64,000 bases of DNA from Liolophura sinensis (lineage: Eukaryota > Mollusca > Polyplacophora > Chitonida > Chitonidae). The stretch lies in the NCBI RefSeq assembly GCF_032854445.1, contig NC_088298.1, positions 1,670,160-1,734,159 on the forward strand, read 5' to 3'. Position numbers and translations under genes: made by a program. Shown here in pieces: positions 38,605 through 50,802 of this stretch. Position 1 is the stretch's first letter; each line of letters starts with the position of its first letter. The notes beneath the pieces are model-generated. The model was given only the letters and a program-made list of their open reading frames with translations, was not told the DNA's origin and did no database searches.

Positions 38605-39668
38605 TGAACATTTTGTCCATGTATGTTTACCATCAAAAGATCAGGTGTGCTTATTGTATGAGAGCACTCTGACACCAGTCCTTAACGGCAAAGGGCTCTA
38701 AAAAGTCAAAGTAGGCATCACTTAATAGACCATTTAAAACTATACATAAATATACTTTCATTTATTTATTTTTTTTAAGATTTTTATGAAGAGAGTCAAA
38801 TGCACTGAAACACTGGAATTCTGTGGTGGGCTTAATGAACCATGCCATCAGAGGTTAGGAACTCTGACGTCACAGGACGTTTTTTCAACTGTAGTCAGCA
38901 CACTGAATGTTGGAATAACTCTTTTTACCCATGAGTGAAGTTAAGTGACACAATGTTGCCAAAAATGCCATAGTTCTGCTGAACATCCGGAAAAAAAGTT
39001 CATGTGACATCAGAGTTCTTAGAAACCATCAGTACGCCTCACAAAGCCCACCAAAGTCTTCAAATCTTTGAATGCCTTTCAATATTATATAAAAAATCTG
39101 AAAAAATAAATGAATGTATTTTCATGCAAAGTTTTCAGTTGTCTGTATAATGAACCTTACTTCATATTTTAGCATTCTTTTGCTTGAACAGATCCAAGTG
39201 ACACATAGAAGCTTATCTGTTTACATGTAAGAGGTAATTATTTTCGGACTAACACTCTTAGGGCGGGGTCAACTGCTCCAATCATCTCTAATTGTATCTG
39301 ACAAATATCCCCTTGCCTATCACTGTCAACCCTTGATAGCTCAGAGTTAATCATGATGAATAAATGAGTCAGACCTTATTGTTATTTTACTCCATACGTA
39401 AGTACACGTACGTCAGTATTATATTGTGCCAGACATTCACAATAATCAATAAACTACTTATTACAGGAGCAAAATACAAGGACAGGAGTGAAACTGACAA
39501 ATTACAAGTTTTATTTTTTCAAATAACCATTGTTAGCTTCTCAAGCAAATGCTAAAAATCTGTACATAACTTTACTGTAAACACTTAGCTCCTCTTATCT
39601 TTCCGTCATTCATGTACTCTTAACTTTTGGAGATGATTTTTTCAGATGCCCTTGTTACAGTAAATCCA
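38605..39668. other. No feature seen
   Basis: AT-rich intron-like DNA without coding pattern. Confidence 0.5.
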
Positions 39669-39880
39669 TTGTATTTCACCTAATGTTTGGTATGTAAAAT
39701 GCACTTTCAGGAGCACAGAAAGACATTAAAATGATACTTTTGATGCCAAAACTTAAGTTTACTGATAAGAAATTGATAAAATTTTCCAAAAAAAAAAACC
39801 CTCTGTAGTGGTCCAATGACGTGGATGAATCAATCAGAAAGTGTAAGTTGCAAAAATCTAAAATTTAGCTGAGGTACAGT
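39669..39880 (+). mobile_element. MITE-like family F copy
   Basis: TTGTATTTCACCTAATGTTT at one end, AATTTAGCTGAGGTACAGT at the other; core GGTCCAATGACGTGGATGAA. Confidence 0.65.
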
Positions 39881-39916
39881 AATCAAAAATGGTTGCCTAA
39901 CATTTCTGTCAGGTCA

Positions 39917-40104
39917 CATGGTGATGGTGAAGGTGGTGATGGTGATGGTAGTGATGGTGATGGTGAAGGTGGTGATGGTGAAGGTGGTGAATGTGATGAT
40001 GGTGATGGTGATGGTGGTGATGGTAATGATGGTGATGGTGAAGGTGGTGATGGTAGCGATGGTGATGGTAGTGATGGTGATGGTGAAGGTGAAGGAGGTG
40101 ATGA
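39917..40104. repeat. GATGGT-type trinucleotide-based minisatellite
   Basis: Runs of GGTGATGGTGAAGGTGGTGA and variants. Every frame is open (Gly-Asp on plus, His-rich on minus) because the unit is a multiple of three; no gene inferred. Confidence 0.95.
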
Positions 40105-40324
40105 GTAGGACTTCCTAAGACACGTGTTCCCTCTGCGATAAAAGTGTTTGAACGCAAAACTCCCCTATTTAGAATCATGCACTTTGCTGCTCATTCCTGC
40201 CTTAAAGATCAAGATTAAGGGCAAACTGCAAGGCTCATGAGAAAGTATATGTACGTGTAACATAGTACCATACCATGTATTACAATAACAGGCATGGGAA
40301 CAGGTGATAATAAAAAAGACTCAT

Positions 40325-40425
40325 AAATTGACGGCGCGAGAGTGCCGTAGCCGAGAGCGCTTGCGCTCGAGCGGGGGGGAGAGCACGAGAGGGGGGCAGC
40401 GCCCCCCTCTCACAGGTAGGCGAAT
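40325..40425. other. GC-rich patch with nested palindromes
   Basis: Contains GAGCGCTTGCGCTC and GGGGGGCAGCGCCCCCC within otherwise AT-rich DNA, plus GCCGTAGCCGAGAGCGC, which resembles a tRNA Leu/Ser 5' half. Nature unknown. Confidence 0.6.
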
Positions 40426-40738
40426 TTTAGATGAAATAACAATATTTCGTGACCATAGGTGAAAAAAAAAAGTGTTTTTCTTGGATCTTCTTCAGTTACC
40501 CTAACATACAATAAAAGCTTTCAGATGTTAGTTACTTTTCACAAATGTTACCTTCCAAATTGGCCGCTTTTTTTCTGGTCAATGACACACCTTCACTTCT
40601 GGAAAGTTCACTCAGGACTTCACATATTTACAAATTCACAGATAGGGCCATTTCCATAGCCTCACACTGTCACAACATTTTTACTGATTATTTACAACAA
40701 TTGTATATACATATTAACACCGTCAGCTTCCCATCCCA

Positions 40739-41128
40739 TCAAATACGTTTGGCCTTCTTCCTCGGACTGGTATCTGTGGCTGGTACCCCTGCCCTCTTCT
40801 TAGCTGCTAGCTTCTCCAGAACACCCCGAAGGTGAGCATTCCTAGCCCGTTTGGAAGCTTTCCCTGCCAACAATACGGATTGCTTTTTGCTGATCGCCTT
40901 TTCTTGGGTTACGGAATGTACAGCTTTTTTCTCCTCTAACGCCAAACGAGCCACCTCTTTCTCTTTGATCGATTGATACAATTTCTTTCCGGACAACGAT
41001 GACCTTCACGGACCGTCCTTCACGCACACACGGTTGGCGATTTCCAGTTTAACGACTACCGAAAACTGTACTCGCTCTGGTTCACATGGTCTCGAAGGCA
41101 GGTCAATCTCCACTTCTATTTGTATCAT
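40739..41128 (-). pseudogene. Coding-like segment of unknown identity interrupted by an in-frame TGA
   Basis: From ATG 41128-41126 (in-frame TAA directly upstream) a frame runs 40 codons, starting MIQIEVEIDLPSRPCEPERV, to TGA at 41006-41008. The same frame then stays open for 88 more codons to a stop at 40739-40741. The second part is Lys/Arg/Ala/Glu-rich, likely helical (ASKRARNAHLRGVLEKLAAK), and ends in a basic tail PRKKAKRI. GC content and codon texture are higher than in the flanks. I do not recognise the protein. It could be a small gene with a sequencing or genuine stop, two exons with a tiny intron, or a decaying retrocopy. It lies inside the 24 kb intron proposed for the supervillin-like gene, on the same strand. 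Confidence 0.35.
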
Positions 41129-42129
41129 TTAGTTTCTGTACGTGTCTTATGGGAATGGGGTTGTCCGGATTGCGACAACCAAATATCACTTCAGTTTACG
41201 GCAGTACACGAATGCCCGATACGCGCAACTCGGGAAGTCGGAAGACCAGATGAAGTGAAAGATTACAGATATTAAATAAAGTCAATGCAGGTTTGAAACT
41301 CTTGCTCAGGTCAGATTCAAGCTCTTCACCCCCCCCCCCCCCCATTTTCTCACCGGATTTATACGAATCTCAGAAACGACATTTTCATACAAAAAAAAGA
41401 CGGACTTCCGTCTAAAGACGGAAAATTCCCATGCCTGCAATAAGAACTCTTATCAATACAGCTTGGACCTGATCAGCCATCACTGTTCAGGAAAAGGGAG
41501 AGAGAGTGCAAAATGCATTTGACATATATGGACTGAAGACTGGGATTTCCATGCGTTTGTGCGATTCCCATGTAAGCTGAATCATAGGCTATCCGGGAAC
41601 ACAGGTAAATCTGTGTATGCTTTAACACCTTAGATCATGTGACAGCGTTAAAAGCCCGTCACAGTTGACTGCTCAGTCATTCATCAGCGTGAACAGAACA
41701 GCACCTTGACGAAAATCGCTCAATGAAACTGGGCCATCCACGATGTCCACACTAATGTGGCACCAAACTAGTACGGGTACAGGTATACTTACAATACTGG
41801 GGTAATCTTTTAATTTATTCAAAAGATGGAACATGTACCTGTACATTTGTATCTGTGCTCAAATCCCAAATTCAAAAAAAAAAACTAATGTGCTAACAGG
41901 CCTACGGATGTTTTTAATAGTTTAATACTCGAATAATGCAGGGGGGGTAGCCAGAAATATGAAAAAGGGAGTCCATGGTGAGAAGGGCATTCTGATTTCA
42001 TGTTTTTCTACCTCACTCATGTTAAAAGAAGACACACCTAATGTACAAGAACATTCATTCTAACCCCAGGCTTTTGTCAGGTGTGTCTTCATACTTGCAC
42101 ATGGAGATTCGACCGTTCACTCTCCACAG
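41129..42129. other. No gene seen; contains a 15-C run
   Basis: Homopolymer C at about 41329-41343 and otherwise unstructured sequence upstream of the interrupted frame at 40.7-41.1 kb. Confidence 0.45.
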
Positions 42130-42450
42130 GAATACCCAGTATCAAACTTTCATTCTCAACAGGTAATTACTCAGTATCAAACTTTCATTCTCAAAAGGTA
42201 TACTGAGTATCAAACTTTCATTCTCAACAGGTATACTCAGTACCGAAATTCCTGTCTCAACAGGTAAAAACTCAGTATCAAACTTTCATTCTCAACAGGT
42301 ATACTCAGTACCGAAATTCCTTTCTCAACAGGCAAAAACTCAGTATCAAACTTTCATTCTCAACAGGTATACTCAGTACCGAAATTCCTTTCTCAACAGG
42401 TATACCCAGTATCAAACTTTCATTCTCAACAGGTATGCCCCAGTATCAAA
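42130..42450. repeat. Minisatellite, 33-34 bp unit in alternating pairs
   Basis: Two unit types, CAGTATCAAACTTTCATTCT and CAGTACCGAAATTCCTTTCT, each followed by CAACAGGTA, alternate through about 10 units. Confidence 0.9.
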
Positions 42451-43576
42451 GCTTCTTAACACGAATACTCAGCATCCAACTTGCATTCTCATCAGGGACA
42501 CTCATGCAGTATTAATGAGAACGAAAGTCTAAAACTGCAGCTGTACTACAATGTAAAAATCTGAGAAAGCTGCCTTGCTTTGCTCTTATAGCTGTTCTCC
42601 ACATCAGATCATTCAACTTTTTACCTATTCACTGAATATATCTAGAGCAAGGGAAACTTATACGGATAGTTCCTTAACATCAGAATCTTCAACAGCGATT
42701 AAAAGATTTAATAATACAGGTTCAAACACTGTATCTGCCGGTGGGTGTAAACAAGTCAGTGGTTTAAGTTAAAAACACCAAGAATTAAGCACAGAGATGG
42801 GCTAGCTATTTACCTGGTAAAATTGTCGCTATAAAGGGGAGAGGCTTAAACGGGGGGTGTGGTGGTAGATTTAATAATCCAAGTTGGTTCACGCTAACAC
42901 AATTACAAGCCAGGTGAAATAAATACTATACCCTATGCCAGTGGAGGGTAAAGCAATAAACGCGCCCAGGTACAGACCTATAGCCTACCTGTACCAGACA
43001 GATGCCATGGGAGTGAGTGCCTCAGTTGAAACTGAAGCAGGTATAGAGGTGTACATGTATACTGTAAGTGTATATGTAGATTCACAATTCACAGTAGAAG
43101 GGACAAACTACTTTACAGGTGTACACAAGTAATATTTTCTAATGTCATTTTAATAATGGGACGCCCATTAAAGGCTCATATGTAATCAAATGTGGGTTAA
43201 CACAGCCAAACACAAAGATCTCTAGCCCATTCATTTCTGTGCTCACCCCCCTCCCCCCACTTTAAACCTTCAGGCCCCAATGGTAACATAACTTACACTA
43301 AATATGTACATCTACAGTATTGTACCCTGGGTCATGTCACAGGAGATACATGTACATGTACATCTACTCACCTGCAGGGGGGGACCTTTCATCATATTGT
43401 AGGTGTGGTATAGGATAAAGGGATGGAAATTATAAGGTACATGTGCACTGTGTTTGAAACCTACTTTTCTCAACTTCGCCTACAAGTTCATGAACTGTAC
43501 GGTGCACAATGCATCTATACAAAATCACTTCAAAATGATCAAACCAAACACGTGAAATTTTCTGTCTTCAGGGGTG
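42451..43576. other. No gene seen
   Basis: Includes a donor-like CTGCAG|GTGAGT on the minus strand near 43370 without a matching acceptor or open frame. Confidence 0.45.
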
Positions 43577-43719
43577 AGTTGTTCAAAAGTGTATGAAAGT
43601 TATTAAAGCCAGACTTAAATCTTAATACAAGTCTCCCCCTAATACAAAGTAAGTGGCACTTTTAAGTCTTCATGGACTGTTAATACCAGACTTAAGTCTT
43701 AATACACTTTTGAATAACT
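43577..43719. mobile_element. MITE-like family H, complete copy
   Basis: AGTTGTTCAAAAGTGTAT at the left and AATACACTTTTGAATAACT at the right are inverted with two mismatches; about 143 bp. Confidence 0.75.
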
Positions 43720-45553
43720 GGGTGCATAGCTTAGGCTGCTACATTTACATGTAACAATGCTCTACTCTGACAGTATTACAACTTCAAAAATGGAATACTA
43801 TCAAATTTAATTAAAAACTAGTTATTTAATCTAATTAAAATTCTGCCCATGACATATTGCGTGCACGATTATGATAATTCTGTTGATCTCACAGAAGTTT
43901 TTAGGTTTAATTACCTCAAATAAAACATTTTTATGATATTTTAAAATATCTGTTTAATAGCACTTTTCAGTTCAAAATTTTCCGTCATTTACCATATCAT
44001 AATGAGAAGGTTCGAACTTCTTACAAAGGACTTGCATATTTCAGTATGCAAAACTAAACTGAATGTCTTAAAGGTGAAATTTTATTTGATTCCGTCAGGT
44101 TTCTAATTGCACAATTCATCTTAGAAAAAGTCATTTTAATTGAGACCGTATACAAATTACAATGATAGAGTATATTACTTTTTCACATGTAAAAAAAATG
44201 TAATGCATAGAGCATATTGCACAGTAAAGGTTAAATATCATAAATATTTTTCTAGTGACTGGTGAAAATCATTTCCACTTTTCACAAGAAAAATATCTGT
44301 TATATTCAACTTTCACTGTGCAATAAAATATTTATATTTTGACAACATCACGTGTATTTAAACAAGTTTAAACAATGTTTTTAACTGTAGGCCTTCACAG
44401 ATTTTTGTATACAGTGTTTAACAACAAAACTGATCTCTTACTGAGCCAGTGAGGTATCAATTTTATTCGTGAATGAAATCCTGACATTTCACCTTTATAT
44501 AAATAATACAATCATAGAACACAAGCATGAGGATTGGCGAATCGACATTTCAGATCTATGAGCACAACCAAAGCATAAATTTGCACCAACTGTAATATTC
44601 TGCATTCAGGATTCTTAAGATGATGTGATGGGAATCCGATGGACCATAAGAAAATACACTGTAAATCTAAGGATATATCAAAATATTTGACCATGTAAAA
44701 AGAGGCGGTGTCAAAAATGTAAGCAACCGACGTATCAACAGACTGTAAAGAGATTCAGAGAGAAACTAATAACTGTTTGATAATCATTAGCAGAACATGC
44801 ATGTGATAAAGCAGTGTTCAGTTAATGCCTAATATCTGAGTTTTTAATTCTCACCTCTGCCAGATGCGCAGCCGTATCCACTGACCGAGACAGTTTTAAC
44901 ACTCAGTACATCCCAATCGTATATGCGTACTGAGACTTTATAAGCAAAATGATGTATAAAGCTATAAAAACTAGGGTAACAAGATACTGTGTACTCCTTA
45001 CCCTACAAAAAGATTCGAGTCATACGTTTTCCTATTCAGCGATTATAAGAGTACATGCACTCGAACTCTGTCTGGCTCAGCTCTGATTCGCAGCCACTCG
45101 GCTTCACATGCATGGAGACAACGACGACAAGGGTGACTCACAATGCCTCTCCATTCAATACTCAGTCAGAGAAGGTGGGGGATGGGAGAAGGGGGAGCAG
45201 TGCTAAGGTTGCTACTGTCTGTGACAGGAGAGGCCAGTTTGTCTCTGTGTGGTCACTGTCTACAGGAAAGGCTTCATTGTCCAGTGTGCCAGCCTGTGAC
45301 TGCAGATATCAGAGCTAAGGGCACAATGATATATCGTGGTGGGGGTGGGGCAGGAAGCAGAGTTCTCAAGAGGAAATAACCCTACACACTATATTGTACA
45401 TATACGTACATGATAGAATATGTACGCTGTAACATTATACACATGTACATATAAATGTCATATTTGAGAACTGATATTCCTAAAAAGGTCTGAGATTTTA
45501 CACCAAAAACGTACGATACAGAACTCTCCGCCCCACTGACTTAATCCAGTAAA
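43720..45553. other. No confirmed gene; contains the candidate promoter at 44.9 kb
   Basis: AT-rich until about 45.05 kb, then a GC-richer patch (45050-45370) with overlapping open frames on the plus strand that show no recognisable protein pattern. Confidence 0.4.
44855..44942 (-). promoter_or_regulatory. Possible TATA box and non-coding first exon with strong donor
   Basis: On the minus strand, TATAAAG (44942-44936) is followed about 80 bases later by CAGAG|GTGAGA, a near-perfect splice donor ending at 44855. The spacing would allow a short untranslated first exon starting near 44910, feeding the exons at 29 kb on the same strand as an alternative promoter. No coding potential is visible, and TATA-like strings are common in AT-rich DNA. 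Confidence 0.2.
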
Positions 45554-45790
45554 CTGTGTCTCACCTAAAGTTTGCTATAAATCATGTAAACATGCACTTC
45601 CAGAGGCACACGAAAACCATAAACTAATATTTGTGATGTCCATACTTCCATGTAAGTTTTCCTGAGGAAGAAATTACCAAATTTCACACAAAAAAATCCT
45701 CTTCAATGATCCTATCAGGTGGATGAATCAACCAGAATCAAGTAAAATATGTCACCCTGAAAAATGTTCAACTTGGAAAACAGTCAGCCA
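45554..45790 (+). mobile_element. MITE-like family F copy
   Basis: ACTGTGTCTCACCTAAAGTT start and GATCCTATCAGGTGGATGAA core, matching the copy at 39.7 kb. Confidence 0.6.
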
Positions 45791-46149
45791 AAATCCTACA
45801 ATGGTGGCGTGGAGGGGGGCGGGGGATAAGGGACATTTCTAGAAAACATAGTAGCTCTTATGGACTTTTTCAATGAAGGAATTGACCCTCACATTTTTTT
45901 TTGTATCGTGAAAGGTTTGGAAAGCCCTGATATTAAATGAACAGTATGCTGGTTATAAGAAACTTTGTAAACTCTGTGAATAAAGAAACTTGTTTTTTTC
46001 ATCTCGAACTAAGAACAACATTAAAACCAGTAATTACTGCTACTGAACTTCATTAAGTGTGATGACACAAAAGCAAAGCAATGATAAGAATGATACGGAG
46101 GCTGTAATAAAGTTTAAGTGTACATGTGCATGTAAGAGAATATCCATCT

Positions 46150-46413
46150 AACTTCATTTATTTACATGATTGGTATTTTACAGTGTACTCAAGAGTATTT
46201 CACTTATACGACGGCGGCCAGCATTATGGTGGAAGAAAACCAGGCAGAGCCTGGCGGGAAACCAACGACCATCCGCAGGTTGCAGGCAGGCCTTTCCACG
46301 TTCGGTTAGAGAGGAAGCCAGCATGAGCTGGACTTGAACTCACAGTGACCGCATTGGTGAGAGACTCCTGGGTCATTGTGCCTGGGTGCTGACCACCTCG
46401 GGCAAGGAGGCCC
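46150..46413 (-). mobile_element. SINE-A, full length
   Basis: On the minus strand: head GGCCTCCTTGCCCGAGGTGG, CACAATGACCCAGGAG, B-box in GAGTTCAAGTCCAGC, the central domain, and the AT-rich tail. About 260 bp. The A-box is degenerate. Confidence 0.9.
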
Positions 46414-48163
46414 CCCTTCCAACATCATAACCAGCATAATACATGTAGGTATAGTTATCACCAGGCTGTAACACATGTGCTCGTCTCTAACACTTAATTC
46501 TGTCTAACAAACTATGTAAACAAAGACAATTTATTAGTTACCAGATTGCTCCCGATCTTTGAACAAAAACAACATTATCAGTTCTAGAACATGTAATTGC
46601 TGCTGAAGTAATTAAAACTTCATTGAATCTGATGACACGGTATGACGAATTCACCAGAAGGACATACATGAAATATACATGCTTGCACACATTTAAACTT
46701 CACACTCCTAATCAGCATAATGAGCCATGATCAGCTGGCCAGAACACACCTACAACACAGTCTTGGCTGCAGAGCGCATGTACATGTAAGAAAAGGTCTC
46801 ACCACTCTTATCTGGCTCAAATGAACACATCCCTATTGATTGAACATGCAAAAATAGATTAATATCTGAATTCCATCACAATAATGAGCCTTCTGAACAA
46901 TTACCTGAAAAGCCATTTTAATAATAAAAATCTCACGTTGGCCTATGTAGGCATACATATATACATATTATATGTGATATAATAATGTCAACTTAAAGAC
47001 ACAATCACGTTGCTTGCAACAAATTACATGACAGCCATTAAGTTGCTCTTATCAGTTGAGATGCTTCATTTTGATGATTAATTGCTTCCACTTCATTAAG
47101 TTGCAAATTCTATTGCCTGTAAAATGGTGTACATACATGTATGTTTAACATAGTATCAAGTCTCTTGTGAACAGGCCACAGTGTTTCAATTACGGCATGT
47201 TTCAAATTTCAATTAGTTCACTATCATTAAATCAATTATGAGAGCATGAAAGGCAAGCCATACTGTACATGTGTGCACATATCCAGACTTTATGATGTGA
47301 CTTTCTAGAAACAGAAATGAAGATAAATTTACAACTTGCAGTAAAAGTCTTAAATTTGTGTCTGGAATAAGTACACACACTTTCTTGATTTCTATTTAGG
47401 TATTTTATTTTTAATTTTTACATACAGTATGTGTTATTTCATCACATAAAGAACAGATAAGTGAAATATAAACCTTTCGATTGTTTAAAATTAATGCTTT
47501 TTTTTTTTTTCTTTTTTAAATAACTGCCTGATTATGCTAACTGATCCATAAAGACACTGCCCCATGTGTGAATTATGTGCGTTGAAAAATAAAAAATCAT
47601 GATTTGCACAAAACAAACTCATCATGGCTGGTTTTGAACCATATACATGGGGCAATTTAGAAGATTGTAACATAGTATTCAACAAAAGTTCTTGAAACTG
47701 AGAGTGGTACGAGGTGACTGGTACTTACATTGTAGTGACATCCAGAAAATCAGACACTAAAACATATCCTAGCTCTCATGTTCAGCAGTGTGTACATACA
47801 TTACAGTAGTACAGAAATGTCAGCAAACGCCTTGCTGTTTTAAGAACATATATACAGTACTTACAAACTTTCAAAACCTGAATAAAACTGGGGAGCTTTG
47901 AAAACTCTGCCTCTGAATCAGGGGCCTTTGCTAATAATACAAGTAGTTGTAAAGTACTCTGTACATTATGGATGGATATTTTACTAGTTCATGATGTGTT
48001 TAAAATCCGAACTGGACTTCAGTTTGATCAACATGTCCAAAAGCTTTCATCTCCCGTACAAATATTACATACCAAAGACACGAGGTACATGCTTAATTCC
48101 ATGAAACAGACATGTATGTGTATCTTTGATGTTTTTTAATGTTTTAAAGTTTACCTATCCTCC
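46414..48163. other. No gene seen
   Basis: AT-rich, with a T run at 47500 and TACATGTA motifs. Confidence 0.5.
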
Positions 48164-49420
48164 TCCTTCAACCTTCTCTACAGAATCTGACATGTCTGCA
48201 ACCAGTATTCTGAAACATTCTGAGAGAGGTATGGGTTACAGAGAAATAATTTTCCCAGTTTTATGAAGCTTTTGTCTTAAGTGATACAAACATTTTTAGG
48301 GCAAGGGTAGAAATTTCTAAAAAAAAAAAACCCTGTCACAGAGACAGGTAGAGTTTTATTTACCTGTCACCTACAGGTGCCTGCCTGCTTTTAGAAAGTC
48401 TATCATAGCCATATCAGTCTACTGTGCACACGTATAATTGGTTTCAGCAGCATTTTCCTTTTTATTCAATATTGTGTCCAGACTGGGACTTCTGCACTGC
48501 CCATCATCAAACTGAAACGTACTTGCGGGAAGTTCACTCTGTACTTGTGCACGCATGTGCTTCCCATTCGAGAGAAACAACCGAGGAAAAGTATTCGGTC
48601 TTTGTGTGCGTTTAGACTTATATGTGTGTCTTGAGTTGCTCCCCTTTTCACCTGCAACGCCGCGCACATTTCTCTCAGCAATGCGTTCCGAAAGCTATAC
48701 ACTCTGGGTAAAAGGAAGAGGACAGGACCATAAATATTAACATCAAACTTTATTATTTATTTATTTCACTTGTGTACTTGAAAGGATTTCATTTATACGA
48801 GCAAACTTGCACCAACTGAAATGTTGAAAGACTAAGGAGTCGTGTGTGACACTTTAAATTTGATTGGTTCACTGCTCTGAGTTGACTGTCCTCTAGTTCA
48901 GGTGGACTTGCACTTGTTGATGCTGTTTGTTCCGTCATACATGTAGCTGTGGGTCTCTTGCTAAAAAGTGTTAGGAAAAGCATGGCTTCTTGCAGATCTA
49001 ATTTTGCCATTGCTATATGATAACCAAAGTGCGTTCTTCAACACTGAAGGTAAGTCTGCTCTCGGAACTGAAAGCGCAAATACGATAGGTTCGATGATGG
49101 CGGCACTAAATGATGTCCTAACAGACCTGTTCGGGCCCAAAAATGACGAAGTCTTGCCATAACGCCAAGTAAATACTTGCATACGGACTTCACAAACATA
49201 GACATGCATGGATATTGACTTAAACATAATTGTAAACTTATTAAGCCTACCTGTCACTGCGACAGGTGAACTTTTGTTGCTGAGGAAAATAGCTTGTAGC
49301 CAACAGGTAGAGAGGCATTATTTCAACCCCTGTTAGCGTCATTTCCGTAATAGTTGTATGCATAAATTCCACTGAAAAAAGAGCTTTAGTGGTGGAAAAG
49401 ACTGAAGATTTACAGTATAT
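48164..49420. mobile_element. MITE-like family E copy split by a 1-kb insertion
   Basis: Family E left part (48164-48302: TTCTGAGAGAGGTATGGGTT, CAGTTTTATGAAGCTTTTGT) and right part (49340-49420: GCATAAATTCCACTGAAAAA, GAAGATTTACAGTA) are separated by unrelated DNA. Confidence 0.6.
48325..49325. mobile_element. Insertion of about 1 kb with inverted ends, inside family E
   Basis: CCTGTCACAGAGACAGGTAG at the left and, inverted, CTACCTGTCACTGCGACAGG at the right. Internal TCCTTTTTATTCAATATTGT is shared with 57.6 kb. No transposase frame was seen. Confidence 0.5.
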
Positions 49421-49811
49421 GTACATCTAAAATAAGACTGACCAGACTGCCACTGGGTTTACTGACACCATCTTTGTAAACGGACATGAGTGGACATGAG
49501 TGCAAGCGTAAATGCATTCTGCATGCAAATGTACATGTACAGTACGGTATAAATGTAACATAAAAACAGCAGTCATCATTTTACCTTTTCTTATAATTAT
49601 CCCACATCAGACAAAATGCTCTGCTTTTCATTGGACAACAAAGGTCACGTGGGTACAAATATATTCTCAAATCCTGAAGAGGATGTCAAATGTGTCTGCC
49701 GAGTAGGTTATCTCCCTTTGTGGGGCTGTGAATAAAATGGTCACATCGCTGAAGCGATTCACCCAAACATTGTTATTCTGCACTGAATTGATGGTCTTTG
49801 CAGGATAAATT
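49421..49811. other. No feature seen
   Basis: Unremarkable AT-rich sequence. Confidence 0.5.
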
Positions 49812-49938
49812 CGTTACATGGTTACTCAGTGATAGGATACGCAAATGCCTGTATATTGTGTGAGTAATCCTCAGAATAGGCGAGGGGATTACTGACACCA
49901 TATATTTCCGTATCCGTTCACTGAGTAACCATGTAAAT
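49812..49938. mobile_element. Fold-back element, 18-bp perfect inverted ends
   Basis: TTACATGGTTACTCAGTG and its exact reverse complement CACTGAGTAACCATGTAA bound about 125 bp; GGATACG/CGTATCC extend the pairing inside. Confidence 0.8.
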
Positions 49939-50802
49939 AACAATATGAAGCATGAGTATCAACTCTGAGAAGTCAAGTCTACATTTGTATGTTAATTTTC
50001 AACCAAGTAAAGCCTGCACAACAAACAGGCTACCTGAGCAGACCCACCCGATGTTTACACAACCTCAATAAAAAACATCCCTACAGGAAACTCTCCGCAG
50101 CATCAAGCTCTTGTTCATTTGCATAATCCACACAGCCTCCTAACAATGCATAAAAGTCACTGCCGACAGCCACCTACATGCATGCATTATCACACAGAAG
50201 GATTAAGTGTCTGGTCAAAGAGACGCAGATCTGAAATGTTCATGCATTTATAGGCACATTTGAGTGACTTGTCTGAATAATGTTTACAACGTAATATACA
50301 TGTACTTGTACACAAGGCTATATCTAGAGTCACTTCATTTCTGGAAGACAGTTGGCCCCCAAAACTGTTGGCCGCCCAAACTAAACGAGCTGTATTAACA
50401 CTAACAGGTAAACTAAACACAAATATGATGGTTTATCCACAGAAAGTTAAGTTTTCATACAAATTTCTTTCATTCACAGACTTAAAAGCTCTAAGAAAGC
50501 ATCCTTTTAAGTCGCATTTCTACAATGTCTTCATGCACAGTCACACATTGTTACCACTGAAGTTTGGGGTGAGAACCTTTAATGCTTTTCTAGACATGGC
50601 CCTGATATATAAACACGTATTTTATTACTGTACCTAAAACAAAAGAACAGAATATTTGTGCTGTGACACATAGTCTGTACATGTAGGTCAGTCGTTCATT
50701 TTGAAATATCAGCAAGACACTGATGTTTTCTGAAATCTTCGGTATACTTCGGTACATACACTGCATACGCATGTGCCCCAGCTTATAAACCTCCCAATGC
50801 AA

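Noticed and set aside
39893-40178. Gly/Asp-rich and His-rich proteins
   Set aside because: Trinucleotide-based repeat, open in several frames.
43370-43420. Exon ending in CTGCAG|GTGAGT
   Set aside because: No acceptor or open frame of useful length upstream on the minus strand.
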